Below, in pieces: positions 16,717 through 25,754 of a stretch of 44,867 nucleotides of DNA. Both the position numbers and the translations under genes were made by a program. The stretch spans positions 290,612 to 335,478 of the forward strand of contig NZ_LT854640.1 in the NCBI RefSeq assembly GCF_900184255.1. The letters run 5' to 3'. The stretch's first letter is position 1; every line of letters begins with the position of its first letter. The notes beneath the pieces were generated by a model. The model saw nothing but the letters and a program-made list of their open reading frames with translations, ran no database searches and was not told the DNA's origin. This DNA is from Haloimpatiens massiliensis (GTDB lineage: Bacteria > Bacillota > Clostridia > Clostridiales > Clostridiaceae).

Positions 16717-17877
16717 GTGAGTGAATTGAAAAAGATTGATGATTATTTAGAATTTCTACTTCAAGAAAAAGGAGAAGAGGTTCAACATAAAGAACAGCTT
16801 AAAAAAGCTTTGATTACGGGTGCAAGAGATAAGATTAGTTTTTATGATGATAAATTTATAAGAACTGATTTTGAAATTCGGACAGGAGAAACGATTGAGT
16901 ATCAAGGAAGCAAATGGATTATAATAAGTGAAATTGATAAAAGTAAATTTTCCTACAGAGCAAGGATGAGAAAGAGTAATTATAGAATAAAGATGGTTAT
17001 AGATGAAGTGCTGTGTGAGTTGGATACTATTATTGTAGGCATTAGTTTTGGGATAGAAGAAGGAAAATATATGAATTTTGAAGATGGGAAAATAGAAGTA
17101 ACTATTCCATCTGATGATATTTCAAATAAAATTGATGCAGATATGAGATTTATAAAAATGGATAAAGCATGGAACGTTGTGGGAGTTGATAAAAGTAGAA
17201 TAGGTCTCAATATCCTCCATTGTGAAAAGGATTTATTTGGCTCTAATGATGACAGAGAAAATGAAATTGCTGATAAGGATAAAATTGCTATATGGGAAAT
17301 TAAAATTAATGAAGAAAATAGACAAGTAGCTTTGGACAAGGATTTTATATTTACTGCTACAGTGAAGAAAAATGGAGAAGAGGATACAAGTCAGATAGTG
17401 GCATGGGAATCTTCGGATGATTCTATTGCTTTTATTAATAATGGTATTGTTGATGGACTCGCTTTAGGGAATGTCATTATATCGGTATTTATTCAAGATA
17501 AACCAAGTATAAAAACTAGTATTCAATTGGAAGTAGTTGAGAGCTTGCCAGATATAATAACCTATAAAATGTGGAGTTCCTATACAGATGGCAGTGGTAA
17601 AAGCTATGAGGATTTTTCAATTCAATTTAACAAAAAATATTACGGTGTAGAGAAGTATATTAATGGAATTATTGCAGATGAAAATGATACTTATATATTT
17701 ACTCTTGATCCTAATGGTGTACCGACTTCCAAATATGGATTTAGGGTTATTGATGGATATAAATGTGAGATAGAACATAAGGAATATCATTATCCTGAAA
17801 AACTAAAGTTAAGTGCTGAAAGTAATGAAAGTGGAGAAATAATAGAAGTGTTAATAGAACTTAAAAGTTTATGGTAA
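16717..17877 (+). CDS. Phage structural protein with Ig-like (BIG2-type) segment, 386 aa
   Basis: The first 90 residues look like a connector-size domain (ETIEYQGSKWIIISEIDKSKF, then YRARMRKSN). The middle (about 190-275) reads as a BIG2-like Ig fold: VALDKDFIFTATVKKNGEED, then WESSDDSIAFINNGIVDGLA, then GNVIISVFIQDKPSI. The C-terminal part is beta-rich without a known family. Such proteins decorate capsids or belong to the neck. The start is uncertain: GTG 16717 or TTG 16726. It is the last morphogenesis gene; no tail gene follows. Confidence 0.65.
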   Translation: MSELKKIDDYLEFLLQEKGEEVQHKEQLKKALITGARDKISFYDDKFIRTDFEIRTGETIEYQGSKWIIISEIDKSKFSYRARMRKSNYRIKMVIDEVLCELDTIIVGISFGIEEGKYMNFEDGKIEVTIPSDDISNKIDADMRFIKMDKAWNVVGVDKSRIGLNILHCEKDLFGSNDDRENEIADKDKIAIWEIKINEENRQVALDKDFIFTATVKKNGEEDTSQIVAWESSDDSIAFINNGIVDGLALGNVIISVFIQDKPSIKTSIQLEVVESLPDIITYKMWSSYTDGSGKSYEDFSIQFNKKYYGVEKYINGIIADENDTYIFTLDPNGVPTSKYGFRVIDGYKCEIEHKEYHYPEKLKLSAESNESGEIIEVLIELKSLW

Positions 17878-17911
17878 GACTTACTTGTTTTAATCTAGTA
17901 GGTCTTTTTTT
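17877..17911 (+). terminator. Intrinsic terminator at the end of the head genes
   Basis: AGACTTACTTG and CTAGTAGGTCT form an imperfect stem followed by seven T. It ends the late operon. Confidence 0.7.
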
Positions 17912-17945
17912 ATTGGTAATACAAATTTAAAAAGGGGCGATGTTG

Positions 17946-18107
17946 ATGGTAGAAATGAAATCAAATAGCAATGTAGAATATTTGATGAGTGTACATTTGT
18001 TAAAAAAATTAAAAGCAAATCATATGATTTCAGATGAGGAATTTGATGCGATAGATAAAGAAAATAGAAGAGTATTTTTAAAGGCTGAAAGCCTTAAAAT
18101 TGCTTGA
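17946..18107 (+). CDS. SHOCT-like small protein before the recombinase, 53 aa
   Basis: ATG 17946 stands behind AAAAGGGGCGATG. The sequence YLMSVHLLKKLKANHMISDE followed by EFDAIDKENRRVFL fits the short SHOCT-like helical hairpin often encoded just before large serine recombinases in Firmicutes elements. It is likely to be expressed with, and may assist, the recombinase. Confidence 0.65.
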   Translation: MVEMKSNSNVEYLMSVHLLKKLKANHMISDEEFDAIDKENRRVFLKAESLKIA

Positions 18108-18168
18108 TTTATGGTAGTAGTGATTGTAATATGTGTGTAGGTTGAAACAATATGAAAGGAGAAATTTT

Positions 18169-19848
18169 ATGGCAAAGAATGTTCAAGTAATAGAACCAAT
18201 TAAGAAATTTGATAATACAAAAAAAGATGATAATACTGTTAAGAAAAAGGTCTGTGCTTACTGTAGAGTAAGTACGGACTCAGGGGAACAGATGGAAAGT
18301 TACAATGCTCAAGTAGATGAATATACAAAAATCATAAAAGAAAATCCAGCATGGGAATTTGTTAATGTATATGCTGATGCAGGAATAAGTGGTACAAACA
18401 TAAAAAATAGATTAGCTTTCAATAGAATGATTAAAGATTGCTATGAGGGTAAAATAGATATGATTATAACAAAATCTATTTCCAGATTTGCCAGAAACAC
18501 AGTTGATTGCTTAAACCATGTAAGGATGCTAAGGAATCAAGGCATAGAAGTATTTTTTGAAAAAGAAAACATATATACCTTTGACCCTAAAGTAGAATTG
18601 CTTCTTACTATGATGAGTTCAATTGCTCAAGAGGAAAGCAGAAATATTTCTGAAAACTCCAAGTGGGGGATAAAAAAGCGATTTAAGGATGGTGTGGCAA
18701 TTTGTAATACCAATCGATTATTAGGATATGACAAGGATGATGAAGGAAATTTAATTATCAATGAAAAACAAGCAAAAATCGTAAGAAGGATTTATAAAGA
18801 GTATTTAGATGGCAAGGGATATGGTTCTATCGCTAGAGGATTAACTGCTGATGGAATTATAACTGTAGCTGGAGGCAAAACATGGTATGGTTCTACAGTT
18901 AGTAAAATATTGAGTAATGAAAAATACAAAGGAGACCTGCTCTTACAAAAAACGGTTACTATAGATTATCTATCGCATAAGAGAGTAAAGAATAATAATC
19001 TTGAGCCACAGTATATGATAGAAGACAATCATGAAGCGATTATTTCAAAAGAAATATGGAAACAAGTACAGCTAGAGAAGAAAAGAAGATACTCGCTAAC
19101 GTGTGGTAATGATCCTAAAGATAGAAGTAAGTATACCAATAAATATGCTTTTTCAAGTAAGCTGTATTGTGATAAATGTGGAAGAACTTTAAAAAGAAGA
19201 AAATGGAATGCAGGAACTAAATCTGAAAAGATTATGTGGCAGTGCAACAATTATATAAAGGGTATTGAGAACTGTGATTCAAAAGCAGTAAGCGATACAA
19301 TATTAAAGGAAACCTTTGTCAAAGTGTATAATGATATGCTTAAAGACAAAGGTTCTTTTATTAAAAACTTTATGAAGAATATCGAAAAAATATTGGCTGG
19401 AAATAAGAATATAGATAAAATAAATAGTGTGGTAAAGCAAATATCTGAACTGGAGCAAGACTTAAAAGGATTGATACAATTACAAATAAAGGGTAAAATA
19501 GATGAGAAGTACTATGATGAAGAGTACACAAGGATAAAAATTGAAATAGATAAATTGAATGACGAAAGAGTAAAGTTTGAAGAAGAACACATCAAAGAAG
19601 TTGATTATAAACAAAGGCTAAAAGCCATGATGAAAATATTAGATAGTAGTGATGAGCTGCTAACTGAATTCGATGATGAAATATTTAAGGCAGTAGTAAA
19701 GACGGTAATTATAAAAGCTCCAGACCATTTTGTATTCATACTTGAGAATGGTTTGGAGTATGAAGGGAAATCTTATGGTAGTAAACAACACGCAGCGCAC
19801 GTGGAAACTGTGGTTAGCCTAACTAAGAGAATTGTAGCCACCCACTAA
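18169..19848 (+). CDS. Large serine recombinase
   Basis: The 559-residue protein has the resolvase domain with catalytic Ser35 in CAYCRVSTDSGEQ, then GISGTN and SISRFARN arginines, and QEESRNIS at the start of the long helix. A recombinase domain (RLLGYDKDDEGNLIIN, then GKTWYGSTVSKILSNEKYKG) follows, then a zinc ribbon (LYCDKCGRTL to WQCNNYIKGIENC, about residues 333-376), a coiled coil and a C-terminal HVETVV tail. All catalytic features are intact. ATG 18169 follows AAAGGAGAAA. It is probably the integrase of the element that ends here. Confidence 0.92.
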   Translation: MAKNVQVIEPIKKFDNTKKDDNTVKKKVCAYCRVSTDSGEQMESYNAQVDEYTKIIKENPAWEFVNVYADAGISGTNIKNRLAFNRMIKDCYEGKIDMIITKSISRFARNTVDCLNHVRMLRNQGIEVFFEKENIYTFDPKVELLLTMMSSIAQEESRNISENSKWGIKKRFKDGVAICNTNRLLGYDKDDEGNLIINEKQAKIVRRIYKEYLDGKGYGSIARGLTADGIITVAGGKTWYGSTVSKILSNEKYKGDLLLQKTVTIDYLSHKRVKNNNLEPQYMIEDNHEAIISKEIWKQVQLEKKRRYSLTCGNDPKDRSKYTNKYAFSSKLYCDKCGRTLKRRKWNAGTKSEKIMWQCNNYIKGIENCDSKAVSDTILKETFVKVYNDMLKDKGSFIKNFMKNIEKILAGNKNIDKINSVVKQISELEQDLKGLIQLQIKGKIDEKYYDEEYTRIKIEIDKLNDERVKFEEEHIKEVDYKQRLKAMMKILDSSDELLTEFDDEIFKAVVKTVIIKAPDHFVFILENGLEYEGKSYGSKQHAAHVETVVSLTKRIVATH

Positions 19849-19905
19849 ACCATACCGATTCCGATTAAACCCTGGCGATTTCCACTAAACCTTGACGGAA
19901 TCCCC
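19849..19905 (+). repeat. Degenerate direct repeats behind the recombinase
   Basis: Variants of CCGATTCCGATTAAACC and GCGATTTCCACTAAACC occur in tandem just after the recombinase stop. They resemble transposon-end or attachment-type sequence and could mark the element's end, but no second copy was found in the window. Confidence 0.4.
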
Positions 19906-19950
19906 GTAGGGGGTGGAATTATCTACAGATAAAAGATTAAACAAAAAACC

Positions 19951-19982
19951 AGAGCTGAGAGCAAAATCTCAGCTCTTTTTTC
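19951..19982 (+). terminator. Strong intrinsic terminator
   Basis: AGAGCTGAGA and TCTCAGCTCT are perfect inverted repeats around a GCAAAA loop, followed by a T run. It ends the recombinase transcript. Confidence 0.85.
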
Positions 19983-20624
19983 ATGCTCTGAATTAGATTA
20001 AATTATGGTTAAGGGAAGATATAGCAAGGGTTTTAGTAGGTTTATAAGGAGATTTATGGTAGGCTTCGGCTACGCCTTAATAGGAGTTAAGGATGATAGA
20101 ATTAAGGTGAAACATAGTCCTTATTCCTAATAGATTTTGTCAAACTTTATTAGAATTGACCGAGAAATGCGGGATGGAGGGGTGGATTTTCGTCAGGGTT
20201 TATTGGGGGAGTACAGAAGATACCTTATAATCCTTAAATTTATGCACTTTACCAGCTTTTTTAACTTTAACACAAAAGGTGATGATTTTAAGAATAAAAA
20301 GCAAATTAGTGGTGTTAAGGTAAGAGTTGGTATTTGATAGGGTGTAGGGGGATATGTTGTTGTAAATTTAATATAAAGTAGAGAAAGATCATGAAGAGCT
20401 ATTATGGCTGAAACTTCATGGTCTTTTTGTGTTTTATAAGATTGCATATTGGTAAATTAATGTTTATTTTATATGTTGATGATAATATATAAATATATTG
20501 GAATATTTACTGATATTTAAAAGGTATAGCTAGAAGTTTGTAGAATATTATAATGAATTGTTATTTTTAAGAAATCAATTAATAGTATTTAAGTAATTTA
20601 TATCTTAATGAAAGGAAATAAATT
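19983..20624. other. Gene-free stretch with one further terminator
   Basis: I see no convincing gene here. The open frames are short and lack ribosome sites. It contains a small GTAGGC-TTCG-GCTACGCCTT-like hairpin near 20063, a G-rich string near 20177 like that at 8435, and a terminator at 20386-20428. Confidence 0.5.
20386..20428 (+). terminator. Intrinsic terminator
   Basis: AGATCATGAAG and CTTCATGGTCT pair with one mismatch around a 17-base loop, followed by a T run. Confidence 0.7.
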
Positions 20625-21866
20625 ATGAACACATATAAAGAGGAAACATTAAAACAATTAATTAAATATATTAACGGGAAGAATGAAAATTTAGATAGAG
20701 CAGCAATATTAGCTAGTTCTGTTATTGTAGCAGGCACAATTTGTGGAATAGAATTTGTTCAAGGAGTATCAACTGCATTTACAATTTTGGGAGCAAGTAT
20801 TGCTCCAGAAATAAAAAAAGTATTCGAGTACTTTAATAAAAAAAGTAAAGAAAATGAAGCTTATGCTAATTATAAAAGATGCAAATTTGCTGAGAGCGTT
20901 TTAGCTAGACTTGCAGTGAAACATGCTGTTGAGAATATGACTCAAGGTAAAGAACGGTTTATTAGCAGATGGAAGATATCTAATACATTGCGTGAAGATA
21001 AAAAGCAAGAAATCTGTGAAAAGGATATGCAGAGAGAAAATAAATATAATAAATTATTCATTGATACTTACGAATTTAATCGTGATAATTATTGGGATGA
21101 ATTAATTGGAGTTATTGAAAAGGTTATAGAGATAAAAGAAGAAGAAGTTTTAAAATTTAGAGATCTAATGAAGAAACAGATTAAAGCGTGTTATAGGGCT
21201 TTTAAAATTCAAATTGAACTAGAATCTGAGTTGTTTTATAAATATAATCATATTATAGAATCTGACAAAAATATCGAAGAGATAGAAGCAATTCTTAATA
21301 ATTCGCTTGCTTATATGTCCTCTAGAATTATTCCGTTAAGAGGAAAAATAGTTACAAAAATGAATGAACTAAATGAGGAATATAAAAAAGTATTTAGTCC
21401 AGTCAGTGGACAATTGTTACCAAGAAGTGAATTTGAATTTTGTATTGATAATATAAAAGATGGAAAATCAATAATCATTCATGGAAAAGCAGGAATAGGA
21501 AAGAGTGGATGTACTCAAGCAATTGTTTCATTTTGTGAAAAAAATATAATTCCATATGTAGCTATAAAGTTGGATAAAAGAGTACCTAGCGGATGTGCTG
21601 AAAAATGGGGAATGGATTTAGGATTACCAGATTCTATAGCACATACACTAAACGGTATAGCTAAAAATGAGAATGCTGTAATTATTCTTGACCAATTAGA
21701 TGCTTTGAGATGGACACAATCACATTCAAGAGATGCGTTGATTGTGTGTTCAGAAATAATACAGCAAGTGAAAGAGCTTAACCAAGCTCGAAATAAAAAA
21801 ATATCTATGGTTTTAGTATGTAGAACTTATGACCTTGAGAATGATAATAATATTAACTTTAAATGA
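20625..21866 (+). pseudogene. STAND-type NTPase, C-terminal part removed by IS
   Basis: The 413 residues contain a hydrophobic N-terminal segment (AAILASSVIVAGTICGI), a long helical region, then a P-loop in HGKAGIGKSG (about residue 286) and Walker B in AVIILDQLDALRW (about 350), followed by LVCRTYDLEND, typical of STAND NTPases used in anti-phage defence. Those proteins normally continue for hundreds of residues with a sensor repeat domain. Here the frame stops as it enters the inverted repeat of an insertion sequence at 21857. ATG follows AAAGGAAAT. It lies next to the serine recombinase, so it may be defence cargo of the same element. Loss of the sensor half probably makes it inactive. Confidence 0.7.
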
Positions 21867-21871
21867 GCAAA
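21857..21871 (+). repeat. Left inverted repeat of the second IS
   Basis: CTTTAAATGAGCAAA is the exact complement of 23230-23244. Confidence 0.8.
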
Positions 21872-21963
21872 TTTCATAACAAATTATGGAATAAAAATAG
21901 ACATTCATAATATCCTAGTGTATTATATTTCTGTCAGAAAACATAAACAAAGGATGAATATAA

Positions 21964-23205
21964 ATGTCTACAGAAAATAATATACCATATAATAAAGAGA
22001 TTAACAATTTCATAATTAAACTTGGATTATCATTATATTTAACACTGCCTCAATTAAAACATGTTTGTGAATTTATCTTTGCAGCCGTAGGTCGTGGGTA
22101 TGATGGCAAAGTTATTCATATAGCTGAAAGTTGCTATCAGAGTACTTATAGAACATCCATAGGTCAATTTTTATCCAAAAGCCCATGGAATGAAGATTAT
22201 ATTTTGAGAGCATTACAAAAGTTCGCAGTTAATAAAATTTGGCAGTTATCTCGTGATACAGGAAAGCCTATTTATGTGATTATTGATGATACTATCTGTA
22301 AGAAGACAAAGCCTTCGTCACGGGCTAAAAATCCTATAGAAAAGTGTCAATTTCATCAATCACATTTAGAAAATAAAAAAGTCTATGGACACCAAGTTGT
22401 AGGTGCTTTACTACAATGTGGCGATGTTACAATTCCTTATCAGCTAACGCTTTATGATAAGACTAAAGTCGATAAAGACAATAAAAAATTTACTAAGATT
22501 AATATTGCTGTAAATATAATATCTTCATTACCCGAACCACCTATTCAAGGTTTCGTCTTAGGGGATAGTTGGTATAGTGCTGAAATAATTATAAAAACAG
22601 CAAAGGCAAAAGGCTTTGAATATATAGGAGCGTTAAAAACTAATAGAATTATATACCCAAAGTGCTCGCGCATGAATCATAAAATTAATGGTTTTGCCAA
22701 AACTATAAACAAGGAAGACTTTCACCTCGTAACAGTGAATAAGCACTCTTACTATGTTTATAGATATGAGGGCAAAATCAATGGTTTTAAAAATGTTGTA
22801 ATTCTTATTAGTTATCCTAAAGAAGCTCTCTATAATGAAAAAGCATTAAAATCTTTTATATCAACAGATATAAATCTCACAACAGAAGAAATACTTTTTC
22901 AATACCGTGAACGTTGGACAATTGAAGTATTTTTCCGTCAAAATAAGATGGAATTAGGTTTTGATAATTATCAAGTTCGTGGTGAAAAAGCCATAAAGAG
23001 ATTTTGGATTTTAACTCAATTGACTTATCTTTATTGTACTTGTTGCATAAGCACAGATTGTTCTAAATTTGGAGAAGGTTTAAAAATAGCTCGTAAACAA
23101 TCCCAACAAGAAGTAATTGCTTGGGTATATTCTCAATATAAAAAAGGAGTTAGTTTAAATGCTATTTTTGATACTCTTAAATTATCACACAATAAGTGTG
23201 CTTAA
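21964..23205 (+). CDS. IS4/IS701-like DDE transposase, 413 aa
   Basis: The transposase looks intact. The first Asp is in YVIIDDTICKK, the second in FVLGDSWYSAE, and the C-terminal YRERWTIEVFFRQNK contains the Y-x2-R-x3-E-x6-K signature of the IS4 superfamily. An N-terminal helical DNA-binding region (about 1-90) precedes it. ATG follows AAAGGATGAAT. Because gene and both ends are intact, the element may still be mobile. Confidence 0.88.
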   Translation: MSTENNIPYNKEINNFIIKLGLSLYLTLPQLKHVCEFIFAAVGRGYDGKVIHIAESCYQSTYRTSIGQFLSKSPWNEDYILRALQKFAVNKIWQLSRDTGKPIYVIIDDTICKKTKPSSRAKNPIEKCQFHQSHLENKKVYGHQVVGALLQCGDVTIPYQLTLYDKTKVDKDNKKFTKINIAVNIISSLPEPPIQGFVLGDSWYSAEIIIKTAKAKGFEYIGALKTNRIIYPKCSRMNHKINGFAKTINKEDFHLVTVNKHSYYVYRYEGKINGFKNVVILISYPKEALYNEKALKSFISTDINLTTEEILFQYRERWTIEVFFRQNKMELGFDNYQVRGEKAIKRFWILTQLTYLYCTCCISTDCSKFGEGLKIARKQSQQEVIAWVYSQYKKGVSLNAIFDTLKLSHNKCA

Positions 23206-23229
23206 GTAATGTAAAATAATGTAAGTGTT

Positions 23230-23244
23230 TTTGCTCATTTAAAG
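23230..23244 (-). repeat. Right inverted repeat of the second IS
   Basis: This is the exact inverted copy of 21857-21871. It overlaps the truncated start of the oxidoreductase gene. Confidence 0.8.
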
Positions 23245-23283
23245 CCTTTTAACAATATTTTTTCTCCAATTACCATAAATACT

Positions 23284-25401
23284 GTGAAAATTAAAAATAG
23301 ATTGGTTATGGCACCCATGGGAAATTTACAAATGTGCGAAGAAAGTGGACGTCCTAATAATAAGATGATTGAATATTTTACTGAACGTGCAAAGGGTGGC
23401 ACTGGACTTTTGACTACAGGATTAATTCCAATTTCTCATGGAGTAGATCCAACAGTTACTGAACCTGGGAAATTATCTTATTTTCCAAGAATAGATAAAA
23501 CAAGAACCAACTTAGTGGGATGGAGAGATTTAGCAACAAGTGTTCACACATATGATTCAAAAATATTTATACAATTGACACCAGGTCTTGGTAGGGTTGG
23601 TGCACCAATGTGTGTTATAAATGACAAAAAATTACCAGTTTCTGCATCTTGGAATAAGAACTTTTATATTCCAGCTATTCCATGTGTACGTCTTTCTGAT
23701 AGAAAATTGAATACTATTATTAAAAATGGAGCACAGGCTGCTTTAGATGCAAAATGTCAGGGTATTGATGGTGTATACTTACATGGTCATGAAGGTTATT
23801 TGCTAGAACAGATGACTAATCCAGCATTTAATCGTCGTAAGATGGGAAAATATTCAGATCCTTATAGATTTGGGGTAGATTTAGTTAAGGCAATCAGGGA
23901 CAAGGTAGGTCCACATTATCCAATTATGTATAGAATAGATTTATCCCTAGCATTAAACGAAACTTACAAAGATATTGAAAAGATGCCTTCAATGCGCAAA
24001 TTTACAAATGGAAGAACAATTAACGACACATTGAAATTTATGGAAGCTTTAGTGAAAGCAGGGGTTGATTGCTTTGATGTGGATCTTGGTTGCTATGATA
24101 ACTGGTGGTTACCACATCCACCTGCAGGAATGCCAGCAGGCTGCTTTAAATTGATATCTAAGGCTGCAAAGGATTATTTTAATAAAAACAATATTAAAAC
24201 CAATAAAGGTCAAGATGTAGTAATTGTTGCAGTAGGAAAGCTTGGATATCCAGATTTGGCAGAAGAGGTAATTAGAGATGGCATGGCTGACATGGTAATG
24301 TTAGGACGTCCGCTACTTGCTGATCCTTATTGGCCAAATAAATTATATAATAATAAAATTGAAGATATTCGTCCTTGTATTGGGTGTCAAGATGGCTGCG
24401 TAAATGAATTTGTAGAAGGAGGACATATTCAATGTGCTGTAAATCCAAGATGTGGATTTGAGGACAAGTATTCTAAGAATTTAAAAACAGAAAAAACTAA
24501 AAATATAGCTGTTATAGGTGCTGGTCCAGCAGGATGTGTTTTTGCTATTAATGCTGCCAGAAAGGGGCATAGGGTGACTTTATTTGAAGCAACTGATAAA
24601 GTTGGCGGTAAGCTTATATCTGGTGGTGCTCCAATGGTTAAATTTGATATTAAGAATTATGTTTCTTATCTTAATTGTCAGATTGATAAAGCAGCAAAGG
24701 AATATGGCTTGATTAAGAAGTTTAATACAAAGGTAGATATGGAATTAATAAAAGATCAATTTGATGCAATGGTATTTGCTAATGGTACAAGGGATATTGT
24801 TCCACCATTTGAAGGTTTAAAAAATACTCCTTATGCAATGGCTACCGAGGCCCTTGTAGATGCTTCTATTTTAGATGGAAAAGAGAAGATAGTAGTTATA
24901 GGCGGTGGTGTTGTAGGAGTTGAAACTGCATATAAATTAGCTTATGAAAATAATAAAAAAGTAGATGTATTAGAAATGGCAGATAATTTTATGGAAGGTG
25001 TATGTACAGCTAATCGTGGACATTTATTGAATTATTTAAGATTAAATGATAATGTGAATTTATATAATGGTTGTCGTGTTGAAAAGTTTGAGAATGGCAA
25101 GGTTATTGCAGCAAAAAAGACTAGTAAATACTTACCAGACCCTTATATGAGCTGGACTCCATTACTTCCTAAGAATACAGAAAATCCACTGGCAAAGTCA
25201 TCTGGAACAGAAACAAAACAGGTTTCAATAGATGCTGATTTTGTATTGCTTGCGCTAGGATTCAAATCAGAGAATGAGCTGTATTATAAGGCTCTTAAAA
25301 ATCATATTGCAGAAGAAATCTACTGCATTGGAGATTCACTTAAACCAGCAAAAGTAATTGATGCAGTAAGAAGTGCTTATGCATTAGCAGTAGAAATTTA
25401 A
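23284..25401 (+). CDS. FMN/FAD/Fe-S oxidoreductase, 2-enoate reductase/BaiCD type, 5' end displaced
   Basis: An old-yellow-enzyme barrel (KIKNRLVMAPMGN to LGRPLLADPYWPN) binds FMN. A cysteine cluster (PCIGCQDGC to CAVNPRCGF, about residues 363-385) holds the [4Fe-4S] centre. An FAD/NAD module with VIGAGPAG (about 409) and VIGGGVVG (about 540) follows. Such enzymes reduce 2-enoates, 2,4-dienoyl-CoA or steroid enones in anaerobes. The frame is open upstream to about 23215 and includes N-I-F-S-P-I-T-I-N-T-V, the family's usual first strand, but the IS supplies everything before 23245 and no ATG remains. GTG 23284 is a nominal start without ribosome site. The gene is probably silenced or expressed from a new start. 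Confidence 0.8.
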   Translation: MKIKNRLVMAPMGNLQMCEESGRPNNKMIEYFTERAKGGTGLLTTGLIPISHGVDPTVTEPGKLSYFPRIDKTRTNLVGWRDLATSVHTYDSKIFIQLTPGLGRVGAPMCVINDKKLPVSASWNKNFYIPAIPCVRLSDRKLNTIIKNGAQAALDAKCQGIDGVYLHGHEGYLLEQMTNPAFNRRKMGKYSDPYRFGVDLVKAIRDKVGPHYPIMYRIDLSLALNETYKDIEKMPSMRKFTNGRTINDTLKFMEALVKAGVDCFDVDLGCYDNWWLPHPPAGMPAGCFKLISKAAKDYFNKNNIKTNKGQDVVIVAVGKLGYPDLAEEVIRDGMADMVMLGRPLLADPYWPNKLYNNKIEDIRPCIGCQDGCVNEFVEGGHIQCAVNPRCGFEDKYSKNLKTEKTKNIAVIGAGPAGCVFAINAARKGHRVTLFEATDKVGGKLISGGAPMVKFDIKNYVSYLNCQIDKAAKEYGLIKKFNTKVDMELIKDQFDAMVFANGTRDIVPPFEGLKNTPYAMATEALVDASILDGKEKIVVIGGGVVGVETAYKLAYENNKKVDVLEMADNFMEGVCTANRGHLLNYLRLNDNVNLYNGCRVEKFENGKVIAAKKTSKYLPDPYMSWTPLLPKNTENPLAKSSGTETKQVSIDADFVLLALGFKSENELYYKALKNHIAEEIYCIGDSLKPAKVIDAVRSAYALAVEI

Positions 25402-25423
25402 TATGGACATAAATATATAACTT

Positions 25424-25478
25424 TTTCTGGTACGACCTTAGGAAAAGTGACATAAACTAGAATTTTATGTTTGCTAAG
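25424..25478 (+). repeat. Dispersed repeat R1, copy 2 (right part)
   Basis: The copy reads CTTTTTCTGGTACGACC and then GTGACATAAACTAGAATTTT and ATGTTTGCTAA. The ACATAAA and TTTATGT arms can pair. The left AGAAAAAG arm is not evident. Confidence 0.65.
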
Positions 25479-25576
25479 GGGGCTGTGGCACTAGGGAATT
25501 TACATACAATATGTTGATTTGCAAATTAAAAATTAGCATAATATATTGTAGCGTTTATTCTTAACGCCACAGCCCC
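25479..25576. repeat. Long stem-loop with GGGGCTGTGGC arms
   Basis: GGGGCTGTGGC (25479-25489) and GCCACAGCCCC (25566-25576) are perfect inverted repeats around a 76-base AT-rich loop. Similar GGGGCTGT palindromes are common between clostridial genes and probably act as terminators or REP-like elements. Around it (25402-25754) I see no gene. Confidence 0.7.
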
Positions 25577-25754
25577 TTTCACTTACCAAAAACAAGATAA
25601 AAAGCTTGAAATAATGGTTCGAATAATGTATCATCAAAGAGTTATAGGGATAAAAATAGGCGGAAATCTCAATAAAAAAGAGAAGAGATACAGAAGAAAA
25701 GCAAGAAGATATAGATTGACTTTTTTATGAAGATTAATTAGAGGAGGATACATT

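Larger units (their letters stand above)
21857..23244 (+). mobile_element. IS4/IS701-like insertion sequence, about 1.39 kb
   Basis: The element carries one DDE transposase and ends in inverted repeats CTTTAAATGAGCAAA and its complement. If the ends are instead TGAGCAAA/TTTGCTCA, the palindrome TTTAAA on both sides could be a 6-bp target duplication. The left flank is the STAND NTPase and the right flank the 5' end of an oxidoreductase gene, two genes unlikely to have been one, so an adjacent deletion probably happened. Confidence 0.8.

Noticed and set aside
20137..20447. Overlapping open frames on both strands behind the recombinase
   Set aside because: They are short, cover a terminator hairpin, lack ribosome sites and have unlikely composition.
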